DNA of 64,000 nucleotides, taken from the NCBI GenBank assembly GCA_905147135.1, contig LR990048.1, forward strand, positions 18,336,563 to 18,400,562. The letters are read 5' to 3'. The position numbers and the translations under genes are program-made. The notes below the pieces were generated by a model. That model was not told where the DNA came from, searched no databases, and saw only the letters and a list, made by a program, of their open reading frames with translations. Positions 23,901-34,400 of this stretch are shown here, one piece after another (positions within the stretch are counted from its first letter, which is position 1; every line of letters starts with the position of its first letter). The DNA is from Blastobasis lacticolella. Its lineage: Eukaryota > Arthropoda > Insecta > Lepidoptera > Blastobasidae.

Positions 23901-24327
23901 ATCAATGCCTAACTTAGAACATTTTGACACTTTGCCTAAAAATTGCAGAAGAAATTTCGTAATTAAAAAATTAAAAAGCCCTATGGTAGTAAAACATTTT
24001 ATATTTTTATCAGTAGATTACAAAAGTCTCTCGAGCCTTTTCATTAAAACGTTATTCAAACATTGAAACGAATTTAGCCTCATTTCAAAATAAATAATTA
24101 TTAATAATAAGTATATATCTTCCATACTTTTATTTATTATACTTTCTTGACCGTGCTCAGGATCACGTTTCGCGCTCTGCGAGGTGAAAGTGATGGCCTA
24201 CCAACTCCTGAGGAGTATGGAGCTGTCTCCAGCGGCGAAGACCACCATACCAGCAAAATTGTCTACAGATACCTTCAATTTGAAGATGGAAGGTGGACAC
24301 TGGGTGCGGTTCAAGGTCAGGAAGTAA
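14983..24327 (+). CDS. CYP9A: CYP9A-like cytochrome P450, gene B (complete, 533 aa)
   Basis: Ten coding exons: 14983-15182, 15761-15924, 16089-16226, 16471-16673, 16855-16990, 17505-17606, 17902-18123, 18203-18303, 23710-23878, 24161-24327 (stop TAA). All introns are GT-AG. Motifs seen: N-terminal anchor MIFWIWCLCLVAVLVLYLR; hinge TPLPIVGN; WKDMR (W125-R129); helix I AGFETVSS (331-338); helix K ExxR as ELLR (389-392); PERF (451-454); haem loop PFGSGPRNCIG with Cys477. Length and exon plan fit CYP9A. Known for the subfamily: ER-anchored monooxygenase using NADPH-P450 reductase, often acting on plant toxins and insecticides; the substrate here cannot be told. The ATG follows an acceptor (TTTTCCAG-ACA). 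Intron 8 is swollen to 5.4 kb by nested transposons, with no visible damage to the splice sites. Closest to gene A. Confidence 0.95.
18382..18640 (-). repeat. SINE-B copy in gene B intron 8
   Basis: Full-length SINE-B with a short tail. Left flank is GTCTCTTAATAT (18370-18381), right flank is GTCTCTAAATAT (18641-18652), a target-site duplication with one mismatch. The right duplicate was reused by the neighbouring LINE insertion. Confidence 0.8.
18986..19126. repeat. Palindromic MITE-like repeat
   Basis: CCTAAGTTTAGT..CCAGTAAAGG-TTGACCAAGGTCAACC on the left is mirrored by GGTTGACCTTGGTCAACCTT..ACTAAACTTAGG on the right, giving arms of about 50 bp round a 40-bp loop. A half copy lies at 19545-19617, near a twice-repeated GGGTGCCCAGCG (about 19533 and 19657). 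Confidence 0.65.
19466..19495. repeat. (CATTTT)n microsatellite
   Basis: About five 6-bp units of CATTTT in tandem inside the foldback element interior. Confidence 0.8.
19800..20237 (+). repeat. SINE-T with an internal A/T-rich insertion
   Basis: tRNA-like head at 19800-19872 (TGGCCTAGTGGTTATAG; GGGTTTGAATCCC), then the SINE-T body (CCAATGACTCTTTTTTGAG, ATTAGTTGAATACTAACC), and the end GACATTAACGCCAATATGATG. A poly(T)..poly(A)-bounded segment at about 19984-20098 splits the body. Confidence 0.7.
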
Positions 24328-24367
24328 CGTGAAGTGAATGAAGACCAGTCGGTATGCAATATACTTA

Positions 24368-24373
24368 AATAAA
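24368..24373 (+). terminator. Poly(A) signal of gene B
   Basis: AATAAA 40 nt after the stop codon of gene B. Position and sequence fit a polyadenylation signal; cleavage site not determined. Confidence 0.6.
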
Positions 24374-25383
24374 GTTATCTAACGTTTATTAAACCGATTT
24401 TAACAAACATATGTTGTGTCTTTATTTGTTATTGAAATGATTGAATTTTTAAGAAAGTGACAATATATTTAGTTAAAATGGATTTAATAAATACATTTTT
24501 TTTTATGAATAAGCCTTTCAGGTAAACTTATATTGAATAAAGTTAGGTAAACTTATCAATACAGTTACTGAAGCTCATAACTGACGCAGTATCCTGTCAA
24601 GATGATACAGTATTTTTAAACAGACAGTGCTATGTTACTGTCAATAACAAAAACAAAATTAAGAAATGTATTACTCTTCTTTATATAGTATTCAGTAAAG
24701 TCTTTCTCTATCTTAAACGTCTCCTCTTAAACCACGCAATAGATATTTATGTTGTTTTCACTATCAGTAAGAATAAAAAATTCCGATTGGTTTATATTGT
24801 AAAGAAGAATCGAGAAAACCCGTGTGAAGCCGGGGCGAGTCGCTAGTATTGTATAAATTTTATATCCTGGCTCTCTTAAGTGAATGTGTATTAAAAATTA
24901 CCTGTTACTTAATGTAAACTTTTTTTTGATAAATGTGGGTTAGTTATTATTATTTATTTATTCCACAAACTTTACAGTCTTACAGATTAAGAACTAATAC
25001 ACTGTAAAATTATGTCGCTGTAAATAGTATGGTGACTTACGTCTATTTAATTACTAAATAATCAGTGTGGATTTGTATTAATAAAATATCCTGCACATAA
25101 ATTAATAGCATTAATTATTTTTGACTTAAGTTGTAAATATCGGTATGTTATAATTAAAATATTTTATTAAATGTTTATTTTCTTTTACTTACACTACCTT
25201 GCTTGTCCAGACTGACTTGCCTTATTTGGGTAAGGAAATCATGTATTTAAATGGATAATGTGCAGCAGTATTTGTAGAAATTCACATTCTATGTGTTTCT
25301 TGTATAATTCAAGACATCTATACACAATTGATTGATACGGCAAGTCGTTATTTTGGGCATTGTTTGTTCACCAAATAAGACAA
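24374..25383. other. B-C intergenic, mostly unassigned
   Basis: AT-rich. The only recognisable piece is a repeat end at about 24790-24848 (CGTGTGAAGCCGGGGCGAGT then CGCTAGT), the terminal motif of a Helitron-like repeat also seen near 43075-43095. No gene. Confidence 0.45.
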
Positions 25384-26335
25384 GTCAGTTTAAACAGATT
25401 ATAGTACAAATTGGTCTCATCACTTACACAAGGAAAATAATAAGAATATAATAAGCTGTTTTACTTTATAGACAAAGGTTAAGCAATGTTCGGAATGACC
25501 TTTAACTGGATGGGTGACCATTTCGTATTTTGAGGATAGTCGAACTCCAGCACAGGAACGAGCTCGCTGCGTCTCTCCTAATACCGTTGGCGAATCGAGA
25601 TTTATTGATAATAGAGGGTTTTATTAAAGATAATAGGTATGTTTTGAGCACAAATTGAGTCCTACAATCCAGGACCCGTATACTAGTATCACTCAGTACG
25701 CTCGTGTAAGAGCACACATCTCAGTTCATTGCACGGATATGAGTTGACATACAGTGTTTATTTAAAGTTAATGGACATTTTACTTATTGTAAGCATTGTT
25801 CAGTTTATTTATTAAAATTCAAAAATTCAAAATTCAAAATTTCTTTATTGATTAGGTCATTAAATATCTCTTTCAATCGTCAAAAAGGATTCACCAATAA
25901 GAATTGTCAGTTTAAACAGATTATAGTACAAATTGGTCTCATCACTTACACAAGGAAAATAATAAGAATATAATAAGCTGTTTTACTTTATAGACAAAGG
26001 TTAAGCAATGTTCGCAATGACCTGTAACTGGATGGGTGACCGTTTCGTACTTTGAAGATAGTCGAACTCCAGCACAGGAACGAGCTCGCTGCGTCCCTCC
26101 TAATACCGTTGGCGAATCGAGATTTATTGATAATAGAGGGTTTTATTAAAGATAATAGGTATGTTTTGAGCACAAATTGAGTCTTACAATCCAGGACCCC
26201 TATATTAGTATCACTCAGTACGCTCGTGTAAGAGCACACATCTCAGTTCGTTGCACAGATATGAGTTGACATACAGTGTTTATTTAAAGGTAATGGACAT
26301 TTTACTTATTGTAAGCATTGTTCAGTTTATTTATT
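25384..26335. repeat. 430-bp direct duplication
   Basis: Copies at 25384-25813 and 25906-26335 have equal length and differ at about a dozen positions by eye (about 97% identity), separated by 92 bp that include ATTCAAAATTCAAAATTTC. Part of the same sequence occurs in reverse orientation at about 56165-56330 and, more weakly, at 41617-41697 in gene D intron 9, so it is a dispersed family that was locally duplicated. Open frames inside show no domain. Confidence 0.8.
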
Positions 26336-26638
26336 TTGATATAACTGACTCCTTGAAATAGAATACAAATTACCACGACAATTTAAATCGGTTTTTACAT
26401 AGTTGGGTGTTGATAATATCATTGGCAAGGTTAAAGTAATTTTGGATGTCAGATAAGTGGTCACACAAATTATCTTTCGCGTTTTGTGTTTTTTACTGCT
26501 TTTTTACTTCAATACATAGGTGTTGTAAAAGCGTCTACTGCAATAATTAACTCAAGTTTTGCATCTCATTTAAACTATTACAACATCGATCAAATTGTAG
26601 TGAATTACTTAATAAGTACTAATTAAATTAATTTGTTG

Positions 26639-26888
26639 GTGGTGTGTGGTGCCGCCACCTCAAAGAATAGCATCACCCCATCTCTTCCCGTGGGTGTCGT
26701 AAGAGGCGACTAAGGGACAAATCCGAAAGGTGGGCAGCAGCATCTTTCTGGGTAAATTTACATCAACTGCACTGCGATCTCCAACCCGCCTGCCAAGCGT
26801 GGAGATTATGGCAATGACCTCCCCTTTCGTGGGAGAGGCCCGAAGTCCTGCAGTGGACTGTTATGGGCTGTGATGATGATGATGATGA
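26639..26888 (+). repeat. SINE-B copy
   Basis: Starts GTGTGTGGTGCCGCC, has CACTGCGATCTCCAACCCGCC, and ends CTGTGATGATGATGATGATG. Plus-oriented with an intact (GAT)n tail. Confidence 0.8.
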
Positions 26889-26944
26889 AATTAATTTTGA
26901 AATAGTATTGCTTATAAATATTTATTTACGATTACGTAAATATT

Positions 26945-27060
26945 AGTTATCTAACACCCATAACAGTTAAGAAATATCTTATCTGTTATGGGTGTTAGAT
27001 AACTGATAAACTACTAATATACTTTTTTTAAATACGTACTTATTATACATACTACACACG
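26945..27060 (-). repeat. SINE-A 3' fragment with inverted duplicate
   Basis: A perfect 22-bp inverted repeat (26945-26966 and 26983-27004; GTTATCTAACACCCATAACA in one arm) with a 16-nt loop, followed by the inner SINE-A body reading on the minus strand to about 27060. The arms are the same piece of SINE-A in opposite orientations. Confidence 0.7.
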
Positions 27061-27296
27061 TAACAAAATAACTAACGTTCATCACAAATATTTATTAATT
27101 AAAACAAATTTAAAAAGACAAAAATCTATTGAAAAATGCATATAAAAAGCCAGTACATAATCTCTTGACTACATGTAACGCTGAACTGACAACACTGGCA
27201 ATTCAATAAGTAAATATTCACACACATAATAGCACAACATCAAGCAATCATCAGCAAGATACTACATCAAAACACTAAAAACGTGTTATGAGATAC

Positions 27297-27520
27297 TGAG
27301 CTACTACTATTCGCCTAATAGTATATGGCTTCAGCAGCAATGTCAAGGTCAGCAATGTTTACGAATACTGCTCATTACCATAACCGAGTGCGATTAAATT
27401 ACAAAGCCGCAGCTACTTGGCTGGATACCAAATGGTGTCACATATCATTGATACATTGATTGTATGTGGGCCCTGTTAAACTAGCCTGTCTGGTGTTGGA
27501 TTTAAATGACAATATTTTAT
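27297..27520 (+). promoter_or_regulatory. Candidate promoter block of gene C
   Basis: Aligns with the minus strand of 54405-54660 upstream of gene D: TCGCCTA near 27311; TCAAGGTCA (27343-27351) then CAATGTTTA; CCGAGTGCGAT and TTACAAAGCC near 27385-27412; CTTGGCTGGATAC; and ACTAGCCTGTC near 27480. TCAAGGTCA fits an extended nuclear-receptor half-site (FTZ-F1/ERR type). Gene C's ATG is 0.9-1.1 kb downstream and is preceded by an acceptor, so this is probably promoter or first exon. No conserved donor was identified. Confidence 0.55.
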
Positions 27521-28433
27521 AAGTTTGTTGATAATATCTGAAGTCATTTTCATTGCAATGAAACCCAGTGAAATAATTTTTGAAGTTAATTTTGTAAATT
27601 ATATGGGTTTAAAGGAAATATGTGCTTTATTGCGTATTACGTAAGGTGAACCTTACCTGGGTGTCGAATGACGTCATCAGACATGCCAAAATCACAGTGT
27701 TCTAGCGCATATATCTTTTCTGGTTTAAGAGATATTGTGAAAACTTATTCACATTCACTCATGTGATACTAATGGAAAAGTCACGAAACAAAAATAGTGA
27801 CTGATTCTCATTGTACAGAAGACAGCATATCGACCTAAATAACCAGTATAAGAAGAGCTAGCGTCTCTATGGACGCGCATAGCAATGTCTTGTCTTCTAT
27901 ATCTCTCCTTTTAATTCGAGACACTAAAATTATATTACCTTCTTTGGAACTGTTAAAATTATAAAAACACGATACACTCTTTATAATTCACATTTTTCTG
28001 CTTTTTTCATGTGCTCAATTTAAGAAGACTAGGGTTTTGCAACCTTAGCGAGCGGCCACACAGAAAAGACGTAAGACGCAGACACGTCGCGGACGCAGCG
28101 CCCATTCAATTTACTTTCATACTAAATGTATAGCAAAGTTGCATTATTCGAATAAAATATTTTTAGAGTGTGGTGTTGCTTAGAGTTTTCATACGAATTT
28201 GTACGTTCCAAATTCAAATCACATTATTTATCTTGGGAATTTCATTCAACATTATTTCCTTACGGGTAACAAGGCATGCTTTACGTTAACATTTCATGAC
28301 TTTTAGTTATACATTACCAAACGGGAGGTGTGAAAAATAATATAAAACAGTGGTGACAACCCCGATGTTAGTGACAATGAACATTACCAATGATATTTGT
28401 TACACTAAGTAGATAACCTAACCTTTGTTCCAG
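27521..28433. other. Presumed 5'UTR intron of gene C
   Basis: No gene. About 28040-28110 has a GC-rich piece (GAGCGGCCACACAGAAAAGA, then GTCGCGGACGCAGCGCCC) typical of insect transposon debris. Ends at the acceptor TTGTTCCAG (28433), six nt before the ATG. Confidence 0.45.
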
Positions 28434-28439
28434 ATCATA

Positions 28440-31400
28440 ATGATATTCTGGATATGGTGCATAGGCCTGGTGGCAGCTGTGGTGTTATATATTTGCCAGT
28501 CCCACACGAGGTTCAATCGGTCTGGCGTGAAGTTCTTATGGCCCTTGCCCATCCTAGGGAACATTGGGCGTTCTTTACTGAAGTTGGAGTCCTTCGCAGA
28601 TAGCATTGACAGAATCTACTGGGCTTTCCCTGAAGAAAGGCAAGTAAATAAACTATAGACCAAATAATACAATAAATAAACAAGATCCAAACTGAAAATT
28701 TTAAGGTTTCAAAAATATTAGAGTTCGATTTTTATTTTCGTATATTGTTTCTGGACCATTTACTTGACACGAGATTGTGATCTTAGATGTAGGCTAATGT
28801 AACATTTTCGTCTTTTCTAACAATATCAGACCAAAAACAAAATTAGAAATGAAAGATTTACTTTCATTATGCTTATGAAGTTGTTATCGATGTACATAAG
28901 CCTTATATGTCATCTCTGGAAAACTATTATTTAACTAAGTCGCCTCCTTAGTAGCTCTAAAATAACATCACGAGGTTAAATCCTAAGTGTTATACGTTTT
29001 AGATCTTACAATTGTATAGGTAGGGACCTTTATGAAATCTATCCCATTGTCGGAGGCTGCGGTGAGGGCACAGCACCCTCCGACGATGGGATAAATTTCA
29101 TCCACACCATCTGAATGCCTAGCATCCAACTAACGTAAAGGCATCGCAAGCCTTTTTACAGCGGACATGCATGATATGGAATGAGCTCCCTTCCGAAGTA
29201 TTTTCATTGCGCTATAACATGGTTTTTCAAAAGGCATATCAAGAGGTACCTCAAAGGCCGGCACCGCATCCGCTCTCCTTTGGTTACAGATGTCCTGAAC
29301 ATTGGTGGCTGGTGGCTGGTTCCATCAGGTGGACCGTATTTCCGTGCGCCTCCCAAGCAATAAAAAAAATGCTTAGAAAACATGGTCCCATAAAGACAAT
29401 GACTAATTTTCATATTAGACGTTTTCTTTTTCAGATTTGTAGGCAGATACGAATTTGGTGCACCAGTGATTGTAATACGAGATTTGGAACTAATAAAGAA
29501 GGTCGCCATTAAAGATTTCGAACATTTCATAGACCACAAACTAATAATAAAAAGAGGCTTGGACCCGTTTTCTGAGAGAATGCTATTTTCTTTAAAAGGT
29601 GTGTTAGAACAGAATACGTATAATAGTAGTTTATGCAACTGGCATATAAAAGGGGGTATTAAAACATGAGTGTCTGATAATAGTTTGACACGAGTGTTTT
29701 AATACCTAATTATATGCAGTTGAATACACTACTTAATCTTCACTTATATTTTCATGTTAAAATTTCGTACTAATAATTTTTTCAACTTTGCTGGAAGTAC
29801 CTAAGCTGCGAGTCAGTACTGTTGTATCTTTGCGTCGAGGATATCAAGTGGCGGGAAATTCACTTCACTATTTTTACATTTATCTATTTTATTTGCTTCA
29901 AACAAGAAAAACAATTCACAAACACAAATCACTTTAATTAGAAACAATATTCCGTTTAGCGGGAGAATAATTACATACAAATATAAAAAGGAAAATTTTA
30001 ATTTTGAATTTGATAAAGACGTTTAGGTATTCAGCCTACATTTCACCGTGTCCCGGCACCCGACAAAAATTTAAAAATAAAAGTGTTGCATAATGATTAA
30101 AAAGTTATTTTACGTTACAGCTGTAATGAAATTTTTTTAAACTGGCGTGAAAAACGTGTATCCATAAACGACTGTTTTCGAATATGTAAATGGAACATTA
30201 CGCTATAAGTGTAGATGAAAACATTTTTAATGATATCATAAATAATAATCTATTTGATTAATGACATTATTTAAAATTAAAATTCATTAATGTATCTAAA
30301 ATTTGTATGCAATTGGCAGGTCGCAGAGACTTCATTCTACTTTATCTATACATAACAACAGTATAACCTATGTACCAAAAATTAATGAATGTTTATGATT
30401 ATGATTAAGAAACAAATTTCTATATCAATCAAATGTACCTCTCATGATATTATTTTAGGTGACGAATGGAAAGAAATGCGCTCTACCCTGAGTCCTGCGT
30501 TCACCAGTTCCAAGATTCGCATGATGGTGCCATTTATGGTGGAGGCTGGAGACCAAATGATCAATTCCCTCACGGAGAAAGCAAAAGCAACTAATGGTAA
30601 TTCGAACAAAATATACCATATTAATCATCATCATAGCCCATAACAGTGCACTGCAGGACTTAAGGCCTCGCCCATGAAAAGGGGAGGTTATTACCATAAT
30701 CTCGGGACTCGGGTTGGAGATCGCAGTGTTGTAAATATAACAATGTACAACGCTGCTGCCAATTTTCCAGCATACGGACGCTCTAGATCTTTTTCCTCGA
30801 AAACGTTAGTCGCCTTGTACGACACCCGCGATTGGACTGAGTAAAATCACTATACTATCTTAATAATTCTATCACCTTTACAATAAAATTCCTTACAACG
30901 TAATGTATAAAGGTACATTAATGCCATTACATTGTAACATTCCTGTTTTAGATGGATATCTTGATGTGGATGTCAAGGACTTGACCTCACGTTATGCCAC
31001 TGACGTCATCGCCTCCTGCGCCTTCGGGCTGAAGGTTGACTCTCATTCTGAGCAAGATAACCAATTCTATTTGAAAGGCAAAACCGCAGTCACAATCAGC
31101 TTCAAACAAAGCCTCATTCTTTTAGGATACATCACATTTCCAGCCATAATGAACGTAAGTCATAATCACTTGAATCCTAATTTTCGGGACATGTTCTGAC
31201 AAAACCGCATCGAAATCGGTGCTTCCATACATATAGACACACAGATACATACGTCAAATAAATAACATCTCTCTTTTGCGTCTTAAGAATGAGAATTCTT
31301 GAAGTACCACTTTAATATTCTGTGGTATTTCTTAGTACAGACTTTGTTCCAAAAGTGATTATTATTATCACAGCCCTGAAATATATATGTCGCAGACGAA

Positions 31401-34400
31401 TGGTTAAATTAGCCGTTTTAAACGACAAGATCGTTAATCAATTACTTAATTGAACAAAACTCTAAATTCATGAACTTTGAAAGTATTGTTTGTCGAACGA
31501 CATTGCCTCGAGTTTCGAGCTAATCCATGCATTGTCGCATTTGTATCCTAACCTAAGCGATTTCAAATGATTTCAAATGATTACAATAGTTTGCATTAGG
31601 TTTTATTTCTGTTAGGTCAAATCAGCGTTGAGACAATGCATGGGGGAGTCCCACTCCGGCCATGTACCAATGACTGTTTTCTGAGTTATGTACATTAGTT
31701 GAATACTAACCGATGCTCTTACGGTGAGGGAAAACATCGTGATGAAACCTACATTCAGGCGACTGGATGTGTAACCATGATCCAATCTGGTCAGGTTCCC
31801 CTGGCAGGGTCATGGAGGTCAGATGGCAGTCGCTACACTGTAATTACCTACCTGTCAAATCCTGGATCCTGATCTCGTGCGCGAGAGCACAACCGGGACA
31901 TTAACGCCAAGATGATTTTTTATTATATGAAAATGTTGCATTTGAATGTTCATTCGATTCCTCGTGCTTGAAAAAGTCCTACCACCTGATAAGATTTAAA
32001 AAATATCCTTGGCATAGGTATAAAACTGTTTGCAAATTTTACTTAGTTTGGATTTATATTCGTTGTATTTCTTGTTCAGATGATGCAAATATCGATTCTC
32101 TCAGCGGACACACTATCATTCTTCCGTCATCTCGTGCTGAATACAATACAGGAGAGGGAGCTGCGAAATATTATAAGGCCCGATATGATACATCTACTCA
32201 TGGAAGCTAAGAAAGGTATATTTTTTATAATTATAATTACTTTACATTTATTTTCGCTTATTGTTGAGTGCGTAATTTCTTCTATATCTAATAAAAGCTT
32301 CGTGTTTGTTTCGTCAAGTTCAAACAGCCAAGCACAATGGCACTTAAGTTTTCATAACAAAAATAATTAAATTTAAAAACGGTAAATAATGGGAATTTTT
32401 CGGAATTTTCGTGACATCAAAACTAAAATTCTCATTGTCCACCATTCGGGGGATAAAATTTGGGAGACAACTGGAACGAATCTATTTAGGTAACAAACAA
32501 TTTTTTTTTTATAAAAGAAACGTATTTTTACATCGTCTATTGATTGAACAATCCAATTTTTTAGGTAGAAAAGCCAATGATCAGAGCCTCGTCCGTCTGT
32601 AGGAACCGCGTGCAGGCGAGGTTGGCTTGACCCCTGAGATGTTGAGGGGGCCATGACCAGTGGCGTAGCTATCATAGGGCCAGGCGGTGCAGTGCACCAG
32701 GGCCCCGGAGCTCAGGGGGCCCTCCAACCTAAGCTTTGAAAAGAGCGGGTCAGCCAATTTGTTAGCTCCTGAAGCTAGAAAACCTGGACCCTGCTTACAA
32801 GAATCGTAATTCCTTACTACCAGCCTTATTTCATCGAGTATTACCACTAATCCTATTATTTCTATTCCGTACATTCATCCATCTGGCACCATATTTTGCT
32901 AGAACTCATTTTCGCTAAAAAAATCCGATGATAAAACATGTATGATACAGGTTGCAGCAGAACGGCAACTGTATAATCTATAATAACTCTCAACTTGATC
33001 GAAAACGAAAAATATAATACTTGATTTGGTTAATCAAGTAACCACGTTGTTCTCCGTAAAGAGACTTGATTTTAAAAAGTGTGTCGGGCAATGTTATGAT
33101 GGGGCCAGTGTAATGAGTGGTGCGTATAATGGCGTTCAAAAACAAATTAAAGATATTCAGCCAAACGCAGAGTACGTACATTGCGCCAGTCATAATTTAA
33201 ATTTGGTAGTAAATGATGCCGTTCGAGGTTCTATCGAAATTCAGAAGTTCTTTGCAATAATACAAGACTTGTTTAACTTCTTTGGAAACAGCATTAAGCG
33301 CTGGGACTGATTGATACTGTTATGTTTTGTGAGCAATAAAGTGTTTATCTATCTATCTGGGACCTCTTATCAAAATTCACCGGCGAATCAGAAATTACTT
33401 TGAAAAAATTGAATCCTGCAGTCAAATTTCGTTTTTTCGATGTTATTAAAGCATTGTCGGACATAACGCTGAAAATTTTAAGTAAAGACGAACGTAGTGA
33501 AGCAGAGGTTATAAAATAAAAAATGTTGAATTTTGAGTTTGTATTCCTTTGCGAATTCATGCACAGCCTATTAAACAGGATATCGAATATTTCATCTGAA
33601 ACTGATCACATTTCGCGAGTAAAATCGTTTCATTCATGCTAAGCAAATTTTTTGAAATCAAAAAGTCGAACGTTTTACAAACTGATTAATTATTAAGGTA
33701 GGATACCATTCCAGAAAAGCGACGACGGAAAACTAAAATGCATTTCGATGAATTGGCTTCTGATCACCGATTCCAAAACCAGGAAGAAGTCTTCAGAGTA
33801 ACTTTTTTCAACAATGTACTCGACATAATAATTAACCAGTTAGATGCGCGTTTTTCTGGTATGAGTGCAGTTTGTAAAACGTTCGAAATATTGATTTCAA
33901 AAATTTTGCTTAGCATGAATGAAACGATTTTACTCGCGAAATGTAATCAGTTTCAGATGAAATATTCCGATATAATTGGACCCACTTTTTCGCTCCAATT
34001 TCTTAATGTTTCCTTCCTCAATTGACGGAGACATGGTCCATTCGCCATTTTGCAAAGAAATTATAACGAAATTTGGCGTGCTCGAATGTGATCTTACGGA
34101 AGTATATACAGCAATGCTACTGTTTCATACAATTCCTGTTACTTCCGCGGCAGCAGAAAGATCTTTCAGTAAACTGATGATTATAAAAAATTATTTAAGA
34201 AACAGCATTGGACAAGATCGCCTCCGACACTTATCGTTAATTGCATCTCATCTGTATAATAAATATTTTATAATGCCATGTGCATCGTTGCTTATTTATT
34301 TCCATTTCTTTTATTAAGCACAGAGATTTTAGATATTTAGATACTCATAGAGATTATGTATGGATTAAGCCTACTAATGATAAGTTTAACTCACTGCATC

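Noticed and set aside
25384..26335. 430-bp direct repeats as LTRs of a retrotransposon
   Set aside because: Only 92 bp separate them, there is no TG..CA end and no primer-binding site, so a local duplication is simpler.
33026..34317. A domesticated hAT-derived host gene
   Set aside because: Multiple stops and frameshifts, plus intact transposon ends and target duplication, indicate a plain dead transposon copy.
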